Below, one piece after another: positions 8,201 through 15,894 of a stretch of DNA of 36,919 bases. Positions within the stretch are counted from its first letter, which is position 1. Each line of letters begins with the position of its first letter. Made by a program: the position numbers and the translations under genes. Below the pieces are notes generated by a model. It searched no databases. It saw only the letters and a list, made by a program, of their open reading frames with translations, and was not told the DNA's origin. Source of the stretch: Psychroflexus halocasei (GTDB lineage: Bacteria; Bacteroidota; Bacteroidia; Flavobacteriales; Flavobacteriaceae); contig NZ_FNQF01000012.1 of NCBI RefSeq assembly GCF_900107595.1, positions 1 through 36,919 of the forward strand, given 5' to 3'.

Positions 8201-8835
8201 TGGAATTAGATTACACGCTTATTCTGGACATTATTGGTGTTATCGCCTTCTCGATTTCAGGTGTTTTGGCAGCTTTAAGAAAAAGAATGGATGCTTTTGG
8301 CATTTTAATAATCGCCTTTGTCACTTCCATTGGTGGCGGTACAATTCGTGATATTTTGATTGGCGCACCAGTGATCTGGATGACACAAATGATTTATGTT
8401 TACGTTATTATTGCCACAACTATTTTAGCTGTCATTTTTAGAAAAAAATTAGCTTTTCTGAGAAAATCACTTTCGCTTTTCGACTCAATCGGAATAGGTT
8501 TATATACAGTTATTGGTATTGAAAAAGGTTTAAAATATGGTTTTTCACCAGAAATATGTATTGCTATTGGAACAATAAGCGCGTGTTTTGGTGGTGTTAT
8601 TCGTGATACGCTTTGTAATGAAATACCAAGTATTTTCAAAAATGAAGTTTACGCAACAGCTTGTATTTTGGGAGGTGTTAGTTATTTCATTTTCTTAAAA
8701 CTCAATTTCCCTAACGGATTAATTTTCTTTTTAGCAGGAATGACTGTCATCTTGATCAGATTAGCGGCAGTTGTGTTTAAAATCTCACTACCTTCAATTT
8801 ACAAAAAAGAAGAAAATATAGAGGATTATTGGTAA
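8200..8835 (+). CDS. TRIC (trimeric intracellular cation channel) family protein
   Basis: A 211-residue protein with seven hydrophobic segments arranged as two repeats. Each repeat has the glycine-rich signature, GGGTIRDILIGAP near residues 46-58 and GGVIRDTLCNEIP near residues 129-141. This is the UPF0126/YadS family, the bacterial relatives of animal TRIC channels, which form trimeric potassium-permeable pores. It overlaps the RDD gene by one base and is likely co-transcribed with it. Only three bases separate its stop from the convergent cyclophilin gene, with no evident terminator. Family call is strong; ion selectivity here is inferred. Confidence 0.9.
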   Translation: MELDYTLILDIIGVIAFSISGVLAALRKRMDAFGILIIAFVTSIGGGTIRDILIGAPVIWMTQMIYVYVIIATTILAVIFRKKLAFLRKSLSLFDSIGIGLYTVIGIEKGLKYGFSPEICIAIGTISACFGGVIRDTLCNEIPSIFKNEVYATACILGGVSYFIFLKLNFPNGLIFFLAGMTVILIRLAAVVFKISLPSIYKKEENIEDYW

Positions 8836-8838
8836 GAT

Positions 8839-9552
8839 TTAATCCAAAACTTCAACCTTAATTCCCACATTGCTCAGCGGCCATTCAGATTCATCAACCT
8901 CAACTTCTGAAATTTTTTCAGCGACATCCATTCCTTCAATCACACGACCGAAAACGGTATGGTCTTTATCTAAATGATGCGCGCCTCTTTCTGAAACGAC
9001 AATAAAAAACTCAAAAGGTGAAGATGCATTACTTACATTTTGCTCAGAATATTTAGCAGCAGAAACAACGCCGTATTTGTGCTTATGTTGTGCTTTTGCT
9101 TCATTAGGAATCAAGTATTTTCCAACTTTTGATCTAAATCTATGCGTAATCACCTTATCAGAATTTCCGCTCTGAATTACAAAATCATCAGCGACACGGT
9201 GAAAGAATGTTGTATTGAAATAGCCTAATTTCGTTAAACGCAAAAAGTTTGCTGTATGCCAAGGCGTGTCATCATAAAGCTCAATTTTTATATTTCCAAA
9301 ATCTGTTTTAATCACAAAACGTCTTTCTTTATTTTCCTTAAAATACTTTTCTAAAAAAGGCATCAATTCCTCTTGATTAACCTTATCAACATTCGTTAAG
9401 TCAAGTTCCTTATCGCCCGCTGAAGGGATAACAACTTCAGGTTCTTTTTTTTCGATTGTCTCTTTCTCAGATTCATTTTTGCTGTCTTTATTTGTATCTT
9501 GCTGACAACTTAAAAACAAGATAGAAACAAATATTAATGCATATTTCATCAT
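8839..9552 (-). CDS. Cyclophilin-type peptidyl-prolyl isomerase, lipoprotein
   Basis: A 237-residue protein. The first 17 residues form a lipoprotein signal peptide with lipobox LFLSC, so the mature protein should be lipid-anchored. A charged low-complexity linker (residues 18-75) follows, and then a cyclophilin domain with TDFGNIKIELYDD, HTANFLRLTKLGYFNTTFFHRV, FVIQSGN, FFIVVSERGAHHLD and VFGRVIEGMDV. It would catalyse cis-trans proline isomerisation during folding of envelope proteins. Tandem ATGs at 9552 and 9549 are both possible. Its 5' end overlaps the divergent NUDIX gene by 13-16 bases. Confidence 0.9.
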   Translation of the reverse strand: MMKYALIFVSILFLSCQQDTNKDSKNESEKETIEKKEPEVVIPSAGDKELDLTNVDKVNQEELMPFLEKYFKENKERRFVIKTDFGNIKIELYDDTPWHTANFLRLTKLGYFNTTFFHRVADDFVIQSGNSDKVITHRFRSKVGKYLIPNEAKAQHKHKYGVVSAAKYSEQNVSNASSPFEFFIVVSERGAHHLDKDHTVFGRVIEGMDVAEKISEVEVDESEWPLSNVGIKVEVLD

Positions 9553-10199
9553 TCATCAATTTGGTGCCCAAATTACAAAAAATTGAACTTCCAGGAATTG
9601 AAGCTCAATATAAATTAGCACCATTTCACAGAAAAGAAGACCTACAAAAAATTAATTTTTCAAAATTAAAAGCAAAGAAATCCGCTGTTTTAGCTCTTTT
9701 TTTTCCAGATGAAAATGAAACCATGCAGTTGGTTTTCATCCTTCGTAAATCATACAAAGGCGTTCATTCTAACCAAATCGGATTCCCTGGTGGTCGTTAT
9801 GAAGAAGAGGATATCAACTTTGAGTTTACTGCGAAAAGGGAAACCGAGGAAGAAATTGGCATTGATAAAAATGACATTCAAGTTGTGCGTGAACTTACGA
9901 AAATGTACATCCCGCCATCAAACTTCATCGTTCATCCTTTTATAGGTTTTATAGATTACACACCGAAATTCATCAAACAAGAAACTGAAGTTGAAGACAT
10001 TTTCAGCGCCTGTTTAGAAGATTGTTTAAATGATAAAAACATCATCAAAACGATAATTTCTGCTTCATATTCTAAAAATACAGAAGTTAAAGCTTTTAAA
10101 CTCAATAAAAAAATTGTCTGGGGCGCAACGGCAATGATGCTCTCTGAAATCAGAGATATTTTCAAAAATATCTCACAAGTAAATTTAAAAGTTTCCTGA
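9537..10199 (+). CDS. NUDIX hydrolase, CoA pyrophosphatase type
   Basis: A 220-residue protein containing the NUDIX box QIGFPGGRYEEED followed by TAKRETEEEIGI (residues about 80-110). The PGG motif and the Asp in place of the first box Glu are features of the CoA-diphosphatase (NudL/CoAse, Pfam NUDIX with UPF0035 signature) branch. These enzymes cleave CoA and acyl-CoA to 3',5'-ADP and phosphopantetheine. The start MHISSFINLVPKL matches homologues of this branch, so the overlap with the divergent cyclophilin gene looks real. Substrate is inferred from subfamily. Confidence 0.87.
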   Translation: MHISSFINLVPKLQKIELPGIEAQYKLAPFHRKEDLQKINFSKLKAKKSAVLALFFPDENETMQLVFILRKSYKGVHSNQIGFPGGRYEEEDINFEFTAKRETEEEIGIDKNDIQVVRELTKMYIPPSNFIVHPFIGFIDYTPKFIKQETEVEDIFSACLEDCLNDKNIIKTIISASYSKNTEVKAFKLNKKIVWGATAMMLSEIRDIFKNISQVNLKVS

Positions 10200-10238
10200 A
10201 AAAAAGTACTCTTTTCTCTACATCATTAGAAATGCGCT

Positions 10239-10246
10239 TATATTTG
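10239..10246 (+). promoter_or_regulatory. Bacteroidota -7 box for the acyltransferase gene
   Basis: TATATTTG matches the Bacteroidota -7 consensus TAnnTTTG. A T-rich TTTTC lies about 22 bases upstream as a weak -33. Transcription would start near 10252, so the ATG at 10272 is preferred over the one at 10257. Confidence 0.6.
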
Positions 10247-10271
10247 CAGGTCAAATTTGTTATACATATAC

Positions 10272-11084
10272 ATGGGATTATTTAAAAAAAATCCATTTGG
10301 ACATTATTTATTTTTAAAGAAGTGGCTGATCAGAATCATGGGAACAGCGACGCACAAGCGCTACCGTGGATTTAATGAGCTAAAAATTGAAGGTTCGCAA
10401 ATCATTCGAGACTTACCTGATAAAAATGTTTTGTTCATCTCTAACCATCAGACTTATTTTGCTGATGTAGTTGCCATGTATCATGTTTTTAACGCGAGTT
10501 TAAGCGGACGAGATGACAATATCAAGAATGTTGCTTACCTCTGGAATCCTAAACTTAACATCTATTACGTCGCGGCTAAGGAAACTATGAAAGGCGGATT
10601 TCTACCAAAAATATTAGCTTATGCAGGTTCCGTCAGCATTGATAGAACATGGCGTGCAGATGGTAAATCTGTCAACAGAAAAGTAAAATTTAGTGATATT
10701 TCTAACATCGGTAAGGCACTTGACGATGGCTGGGTGATTACCTTTCCTCAAGGCACAACACGACCTTGGAAACCAATCAGAAAAGGAACGGCCCATATTA
10801 TTAAAAAATACGAGCCGATCGTTGTTCCTGTTGTGATTGATGGTTTTAGACGTTCTTTTGACCGAAAAGGCATCAGAATTAAAAAACGTAATATTTTACA
10901 ATCGATGATTATTAAAGATCCGCTTGATATCGATTATAAAAATGAAAGCATCGATCAGATTGTTGAACGTATTGAGTACGCCATTGAACAACATCCTTCT
11001 TTCATTAAAGTGATTCCTGAAAAAGAATTAAAAGCTGAAGAAGAACTTAACGAACAAAGACGTTACAGCGCTAAAAATCATTGA
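10272..11084 (+). CDS. 1-acyl-sn-glycerol-3-phosphate acyltransferase-like protein
   Basis: A 270-residue PlsC-fold acyltransferase, counted from MGLFKKNPFGH. It has the catalytic NHQTYFAD block (the NHxxxxD motif, about residues 57-64), a SIDRTWRADG segment and the FPQGTTRP block corresponding to the FPEGT motif with Gln in place of Glu. PlsC enzymes add an acyl chain to lysophosphatidic acid in phospholipid synthesis. The NHQ/FPQGT variant is shared by a Bacteroidota subgroup that may use other acceptors such as ornithine lipids, so the acceptor is uncertain. An ATG five codons upstream is possible, but the promoter position favours 10272. Confidence 0.85.
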   Translation: MGLFKKNPFGHYLFLKKWLIRIMGTATHKRYRGFNELKIEGSQIIRDLPDKNVLFISNHQTYFADVVAMYHVFNASLSGRDDNIKNVAYLWNPKLNIYYVAAKETMKGGFLPKILAYAGSVSIDRTWRADGKSVNRKVKFSDISNIGKALDDGWVITFPQGTTRPWKPIRKGTAHIIKKYEPIVVPVVIDGFRRSFDRKGIRIKKRNILQSMIIKDPLDIDYKNESIDQIVERIEYAIEQHPSFIKVIPEKELKAEEELNEQRRYSAKNH

Positions 11085-11091
11085 TTCTCAA

Positions 11092-11964
11092 TTATTGATC
11101 CATAGGTTCAACTTTATAACCTTGTTTTCTTAATAAATTAACTACACCATTTTCACCAGCTAAATGCGCAGCTCCAAAAGCGAAAAAAGTAGATTTACTA
11201 TTTGCTTTTTCTTCAATAATTGAGATCCAGTTTTGGTTACGTTTATCCAGAAAATCTTCTTGGTAAAGATTGACAGAAGAATCATCTTCAACCATATAAT
11301 CCATCATTCCTTTTAAATCTTTTGATTCGTAAAGAGAAATCAATTCTTGATATTTTTTGATATTGTCTTCTTCTGAAAGATCAGCCATTTTTAATAAATC
11401 TTGAACTTGGTGTTCATAAGACACTTTATCAATCATATCAAATTGATCTTGTAATTTTTCTAGACCAAAAATTTCTTTTTTGGCCTGAAGTGCTTTTTGC
11501 ATAAAATAAGTATCATAAGCTAACGGCATTCCATCGCAATTTGCGAAAGAACTCATTGCCATTGCGCTCAAAAAGAATGGCTTGATGCGTTTCATCATTT
11601 CAAAATTCATTCCTGGCACTTTTCCGTCCATTAAATTTTGCAATTTTTGCATTTCTTCTTCTGAGGTATAATCAGAAATAGCTTTGTCATCCTTCATATA
11701 CATTGAGTTCATCATTTGCATTTGCAATGACGGATCAGACATGTCGATTTCCAATCCGAGTTGTTCCGTACTTTCAAAAGCTTTTTTAACAACATCTGAA
11801 GTTTTGATTTCGCAAGTGATATGAATCGTTCCGTATAAATACGATGCCTTTTCAATTCCGTTTCCTGTCACTTTCCATAAAAGTGCATTTTCAATATTTT
11901 GCGCATGCACTTGAAGACTTGCGAAAATAAAAAAACAGAGTCCGAAAATTAGTTTTTTAATCAT
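11092..11964 (-). CDS. TraB/GumN family protein, secreted
   Basis: A 290-residue protein with an N-terminal signal peptide (LIFGLCFFIFASLQVHAQ, cleavage near residue 22). The TraB/GumN fold is marked by two GxxH motifs, SYLYGTIHIT near residues 41-50 and FFAFGAAHLAGENG near residues 260-273, and a conserved GLEIDMSDP segment. Related eukaryotic and bacterial TraB proteins are membrane or secreted metalloprotease-like enzymes; some Tiki homologues cleave Wnt. Substrate here is unknown. It is the last gene of the ECF sigma operon and overlaps the upstream membrane gene by four bases (ATGA). Confidence 0.85.
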   Translation of the reverse strand: MIKKLIFGLCFFIFASLQVHAQNIENALLWKVTGNGIEKASYLYGTIHITCEIKTSDVVKKAFESTEQLGLEIDMSDPSLQMQMMNSMYMKDDKAISDYTSEEEMQKLQNLMDGKVPGMNFEMMKRIKPFFLSAMAMSSFANCDGMPLAYDTYFMQKALQAKKEIFGLEKLQDQFDMIDKVSYEHQVQDLLKMADLSEEDNIKKYQELISLYESKDLKGMMDYMVEDDSSVNLYQEDFLDKRNQNWISIIEEKANSKSTFFAFGAAHLAGENGVVNLLRKQGYKVEPMDQ

Positions 11965-12563
11965 AGTTCTATTTGTTTAAGGTTATTATAATTTCTTTTT
12001 AAACGTCGTGTTAACACGCCGTAAACCACTCTATAAAAAAGTAAAAACAGCAAGACAATCACAAGCAAAACAGCGATGCTGATACCGATGCTAATCCAGA
12101 ATTGAATTGTATCAAAATTTATGTAATGCTTTATAGTCATCACAATACTGACGATAAAAGACAAGCTAAAAAATAAAATATTGAACCATACATAAGCTTT
12201 TACTGTCCGCCTGGTTTTCAAAATATTCTTCATTAAACCTCTTGTACTATCTGTCGTTTTAATCGCTTTATAATTCAGAAAAAACAAAACGATAAAACCA
12301 ATAATGACAACGTAATTGATAATTAAAGAAACTCTGTAAAATCCGTTCAGACTCATTTTTTTAATGATTTCATCGGTTTCTTGAGAGCTCGTTAAAAGCT
12401 CTAAAGCAATCCAAAAAGCGAACTCAATAATGCTGATGATAAAAATCCACTTCACAATCGAAGATGACTTTTCATGCATCATTTGATACAAATCGTCTTT
12501 TTTATAAGAAGGCAAATCGTCTTGAGATTGCCATTGCTTTTTAAATAATTCTAAATCATCCAT
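11961..12563 (-). CDS. Membrane protein encoded with an ECF sigma factor
   Basis: A 200-residue protein with a polar N-terminus (LELFKKQWQSQDDLPSYKKD, about 35 residues) and four transmembrane helices (about residues 39-58, 77-96, 121-140 and 150-175). The layout, a short cytoplasmic segment before a membrane domain next to an ECF sigma gene, suggests an anti-sigma role. The N-terminal sequence is conserved among Bacteroidota homologues that often carry the misleading database name beta-carotene 15,15'-monooxygenase; no oxygenase motif is visible. The gap to the sigma gene is six bases. Anti-sigma function is inferred from context only. Confidence 0.7.
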   Translation of the reverse strand: MDDLELFKKQWQSQDDLPSYKKDDLYQMMHEKSSSIVKWIFIISIIEFAFWIALELLTSSQETDEIIKKMSLNGFYRVSLIINYVVIIGFIVLFFLNYKAIKTTDSTRGLMKNILKTRRTVKAYVWFNILFFSLSFIVSIVMTIKHYINFDTIQFWISIGISIAVLLVIVLLFLLFYRVVYGVLTRRLKRNYNNLKQIEL

Positions 12564-12569
12564 AAGTTG

Positions 12570-13064
12570 CTAAGGATTCAATATTTTCTTAAGTTTAGTT
12601 TTCACTCTGTTCATTTTCACTCTTGCATTTACTTCTGAAATTCCTAATGTAGCTGAAATTTCTTTATAATTTCTGTCTTCTAAATAGAGAAAAACCAAGG
12701 CTTTATCAATATCATTTAATTCTTTAATCGCCGCGTACATCAATTTGAGATTTTCCTCAATCGTATCGTCATAATACTCAGCTTTTATTTTAAAGTTAAA
12801 AGCTTCTATGTCTGAAGTTTTAACACGCCTTTTTTGTTTTCTGTAAAGTGTAATAGCAGTGTTAAGCGCTACTCTGTACATCCATGTGCTAAACTTCGCA
12901 TCTCCTCTAAATTTTGGATAAGCTTTCCAAAGTTGTATTGTTATTTCTTGAAATAAGTCTTTATGGGAGCTTTTATCATTTGTATATAAACGACATATTT
13001 TATGCGCAATGTTTTGATGCGTATTAAGGTTGTCTATAAATTCTTTTTCTAAAGCTTCCTCCAC
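12570..13064 (-). CDS. ECF RNA polymerase sigma factor
   Basis: A 164-residue sigma-70 family protein with sigma-2 (HKDLFQEITIQLWKAYPKF and FSTWMYRVALNTAITLYRK, residues about 34-80) and sigma-4 (LVFLYLEDRNYKEISATLGIS followed by ARVKMNRVKTKLKK, residues about 123-160). There is no sigma-1.1 or sigma-3, as expected for an extracytoplasmic-function factor. The start is GTG at 13064; a stop lies five codons upstream and no ATG is available in between. It heads the operon with a membrane protein and a TraB-like protein, and has a candidate self-recognised promoter just upstream. Confidence 0.9.
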   Translation of the reverse strand: MEEALEKEFIDNLNTHQNIAHKICRLYTNDKSSHKDLFQEITIQLWKAYPKFRGDAKFSTWMYRVALNTAITLYRKQKRRVKTSDIEAFNFKIKAEYYDDTIEENLKLMYAAIKELNDIDKALVFLYLEDRNYKEISATLGISEVNARVKMNRVKTKLKKILNP

Positions 13065-13086
13065 AGAATTTTCAATCTAATTAATC

Positions 13087-13112
13087 AGTCGTTATAAATA
13101 TTAAATCGTTAC
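13087..13112 (-). promoter_or_regulatory. Candidate ECF-type promoter of the sigma operon
   Basis: Read on the minus strand, GTAAC (13112-13108) is followed after exactly 16 bases by CGACT (13091-13087). This is the -35 xAAC and -10 CGAC layout of ECF promoters. Transcription would start near 13080, about 15 bases before the GTG start. It suggests autoregulation by the sigma factor it precedes. Confidence 0.5.
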
Positions 13113-13262
13113 AGCAAATAAATCAAAATTTATTAAGCCTCCTTAAAATTATTAATCTTAAATGAAAGACCTTATCTATTTCAGTAAAGCTTTCATAAAG
13201 ATCAAATTATAATAAACTAATAGTCAATTCATTATAATTATCAATCTTATAAAGAAAAAAAA

Positions 13263-13291
13263 TTGAGTGTAAAATTAAAATCGTACATTTG
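13263..13291 (+). promoter_or_regulatory. Bacteroidota vegetative promoter of the DEAD-box helicase
   Basis: TTG at 13263-13265, an 18-base spacer, then TACATTTG at 13284-13291: a near-perfect Bacteroidota -33/-7 promoter. Its position rules out the in-frame ATG at 13289, which lies inside the -7 box, and sets the start at 13313. Confidence 0.75.
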
Positions 13292-13312
13292 CACCTATTT
13301 TTAAATTACTAC

Positions 13313-15058
13313 ATGAATACATTTGAATCATTAGGCTTAAGCCAAGAAATCTTGCGTGCAATTGAAGATATGGGGTTTGAGTCACCGAGTGAAGTTCAGG
13401 ATAAAACGATCCCGATACTACTCGAAGAGCCAACAGATATTGTTGCGCTAGCCCAAACTGGAACTGGAAAAACTGCCGCATTTGGTTTTCCTTTAATTCA
13501 AAATATTGACCTTAATTCGAAGAAAACTCAGGGTTTGATTTTATCACCAACCCGAGAGTTATGTTTACAAATTACCAACGAATTAAAAAATTACTCTAAA
13601 TATTACAAAGGCCTCAACACAGTTGCGGTTTATGGTGGTGCCAGTATTACAGACCAAGCAAAGCAAATTAAGCGTGGTGCTCAGGTTATTGTTGCGACAC
13701 CAGGACGAATGAAAGACATGATTCGTCGTCAAATTATTGATATTTCAGCAATTGATATTTGCGTTCTTGATGAGGCAGATGAAATGCTAAATATGGGTTT
13801 TTATGAAGATATAAAGGAAATTTTATCTCATTCACCTAGCTCAAAAAGCACATGGCTTTACAGTGCAACAATGCCAAAAGAAGTTTCGCAAATCGCGAAA
13901 AAATTCATGAAATCTCCTGTGGAAATTACAGTTGGTCAGAAAAACGTTTCTACAAAAAACGTCAGTCATGAATATTATGTTGTTGCTGGTCGTGACCGTT
14001 ATAATGGCATGAAAAGATTAGTCGATGCTAATCCAGAAATTTATTCTGTTATTTTCTGTCGTACAAAACGCGATACGCAAAAAGTTGCCGAACAACTTAT
14101 TGAAGATGGATATAGCGCGTCAGCAATTCACGGCGATTTAAGTCAAAATCAGCGTGATTTAGTGATGAAAAGTTTCAGAAACAAACAAATCCAAATGCTT
14201 GTTGCAACTGATGTCGCTGCACGAGGAATTGATGTTGATGATATCACGCACGTTATTAATTATCAATTACCAGATGAAATTGAAACCTATACACACCGAA
14301 GTGGTCGTACAGGTCGTGCTGGTAAAGAAGGGACTTCAATGGTAATTATTACCAAAAGTGAAATTCGAAAAATCAGACAAGTAGAGCGAATTATTGGCCA
14401 AAAGTTTGAAGAGAAAAAATTACCTTCAGGTGACGAAATTTGTAAAGTACAACTTTTCCACCTTGCTAAGGAAATGAAAGAAACTTCAATCAACAATGAA
14501 ATTGATCAATACATCGGTAAGCTTGAAGAAGAATTTGTAGATGTTTCTAAAGAGGAACTCATCAAAAAATTCTTCTCAGTTGAATTTACACGTTTCCATA
14601 ATTATTATAAGAACGCACCTAAAATGGCTCAACCTTCTGAATCTAGATCAGGTGGTGGTGATTCTTATGGTGATGAAACACGTTTCTTCATTAATATTGG
14701 AGAAAAAGATGGTTTCAACTGGATGTCTCTTAAAGATTTCTTAAAGGAAACTTTAGAGTTAGGTCGTGATGGCGTAGCTAAAGTTGATGTCAAAAACACT
14801 TTCTCTTTCTTTAATGTTGACAACGATCACGTTGAAAAAGTTAAAGCAACTTTTGAAGAGTTTAAACTCAACAATCGACACGTTAATGTTGAAATCACTA
14901 AAGACAATAAGTCTGGTGGCGGTGGCGGAAGAGGTCGCAAGAAAAGTAAAGGCGGCGGCGGAAGACGGGATGGTAAATCTGGTGGCTTCAAAGGAAAATC
15001 AAAAGGCGGTAATAAAAACGTCAAAAGTTCTTTTGAAAGAAGACGCCGTAATCGTTAG
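13313..15058 (+). CDS. DEAD-box RNA helicase with DbpA-like RNA-binding domain
   Basis: A 581-residue ATP-dependent RNA helicase. Core motifs in order: Q-motif region FESLGL...PSEVQ, Walker A AQTGTGKT (47-54), PTRELCLQ, TPGRMKD, DEAD within VLDEADEML, the SAT motif, then in the second RecA domain IFCRTKRDT, ATDVAARGIDV and HRSGRTGRAG. It continues with a DbpA/CsdA-type RRM-like domain (TRFFINIGEKDGFNWMSLKDF to HVNVEITK) and a glycine, lysine and arginine-rich tail of about 60 residues ending ERRRRNR. Such proteins remodel rRNA or mRNA, often in ribosome assembly or cold adaptation. The tail probably adds non-specific RNA affinity. Confidence 0.94.
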   Translation: MNTFESLGLSQEILRAIEDMGFESPSEVQDKTIPILLEEPTDIVALAQTGTGKTAAFGFPLIQNIDLNSKKTQGLILSPTRELCLQITNELKNYSKYYKGLNTVAVYGGASITDQAKQIKRGAQVIVATPGRMKDMIRRQIIDISAIDICVLDEADEMLNMGFYEDIKEILSHSPSSKSTWLYSATMPKEVSQIAKKFMKSPVEITVGQKNVSTKNVSHEYYVVAGRDRYNGMKRLVDANPEIYSVIFCRTKRDTQKVAEQLIEDGYSASAIHGDLSQNQRDLVMKSFRNKQIQMLVATDVAARGIDVDDITHVINYQLPDEIETYTHRSGRTGRAGKEGTSMVIITKSEIRKIRQVERIIGQKFEEKKLPSGDEICKVQLFHLAKEMKETSINNEIDQYIGKLEEEFVDVSKEELIKKFFSVEFTRFHNYYKNAPKMAQPSESRSGGGDSYGDETRFFINIGEKDGFNWMSLKDFLKETLELGRDGVAKVDVKNTFSFFNVDNDHVEKVKATFEEFKLNNRHVNVEITKDNKSGGGGGRGRKKSKGGGGRRDGKSGGFKGKSKGGNKNVKSSFERRRRNR

Positions 15059-15066
15059 TGTTAATT

Positions 15067-15118
15067 TTTAATCAAATCTCCGAGACAAATATTTTTATCT
15101 CAAGTCTATTTGATTAAA
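15067..15118 (+). other. Long hairpin between the helicase and the next gene
   Basis: TTTAATCAAAT (15067-15077) pairs perfectly with ATTTGATTAAA (15108-15118). The helix continues as AGAC (15083-15086) with GTCT (15104-15107) after a 5-nt left-hand bulge. No long T-tract follows, so a classical terminator is doubtful. It ends nine bases before the next start codon and may be a leader structure. Confidence 0.5.
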
Positions 15119-15127
15119 TTTAGAGCG

Positions 15128-15892
15128 ATGAAGTATTTAACAATTATATTTCTTTTCACAACCATGATAGTTTTCAGTCAGGAAGAAAATTCCGAACTGA
15201 AAACTATTCGTGGAAGTGTTATGAATGCTGCAAATGACCGCATTTTAAAAAATGTGAATATCATTAATATCAACACTGTTCGAGGAACAGTAAGTGATCA
15301 AGAAGGTAAATTCAATGTCAAAGCACATATCAATGACACAATTTATCTTTCCCACCTAGGTTTTAAACCTATACAAGTTAGAGTCACTGAAGATTGGGTG
15401 AAGTTTGGCGATGTCAAAATCAAAATGACAGAATCTGCCATTGCCCTTGAAGAAGTGAAACTCAGCGATGTCAAACTCACAGGTTTTATTGAGATTGATG
15501 CCAAAAATATTCCTATTTACGATAACTATCGCTACAGTATTTCAGGAACAGATTACGCTTACGAAGGCGGTCAATACCAAAGTACATCTTTATCTAAAAC
15601 AATTAGCGCAATTTTAAATCCCGCGGATTTATTGTATCAAATATTTGGTAAAAAACCAAAGCAGATGCGACGTTTGCGTAAAATGAAAGAAGACGATGCC
15701 ATCAGGCAATTGCTTCAAGATAAATTTGACAGAGAGACTTTATCTGCTGTGCTTCAAATCAGCAAAATTGATATTGTTGACATCCTTAAAAAATGCGATT
15801 ATTCTGAATCCTTTGTAAGATCAGCAAATGATCTACAACTTTTAGATGCAATTAGTAATTGCTACGAAGAATATCGCGCTGTAAATCGATAA
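15128..15892 (+). CDS. Secreted protein with carboxypeptidase-regulatory-like domain
   Basis: About 254 residues from MKYLTIIFLF, which gives a clean signal peptide ending VFSQ. An in-frame ATG at 15110 would put a charged extension before it and is disfavoured. Residues about 25-100 form a CarboxypepD_reg-like beta-sandwich (TIRGSVMNAANDRILKNVNI, GTVSDQEGKFNV, IYLSHLGFKPIQV), the domain that precedes many TonB-dependent receptors in this phylum. No receptor barrel follows. The C-terminal 150 residues are helical and basic (KKPKQMRRLRKMKEDDAIRQ) with no motif I recognise. Probably periplasmic or envelope-associated; function unknown. It lies two bases before the sirtuin gene. Confidence 0.8.
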   Translation: MKYLTIIFLFTTMIVFSQEENSELKTIRGSVMNAANDRILKNVNIININTVRGTVSDQEGKFNVKAHINDTIYLSHLGFKPIQVRVTEDWVKFGDVKIKMTESAIALEEVKLSDVKLTGFIEIDAKNIPIYDNYRYSISGTDYAYEGGQYQSTSLSKTISAILNPADLLYQIFGKKPKQMRRLRKMKEDDAIRQLLQDKFDRETLSAVLQISKIDIVDILKKCDYSESFVRSANDLQLLDAISNCYEEYRAVNR

Positions 15893-15894
15893 TT

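Noticed and set aside
13289-13312. Eight-residue N-terminal extension of the DEAD-box helicase
   Set aside because: The ATG at 13289 lies inside the -7 promoter box, upstream of the expected transcription start.
14827-15024. Proline-rich open frame antisense to the helicase tail
   Set aside because: It is the complement of the glycine/lysine-rich repeat codons of the helicase and has no family resemblance.
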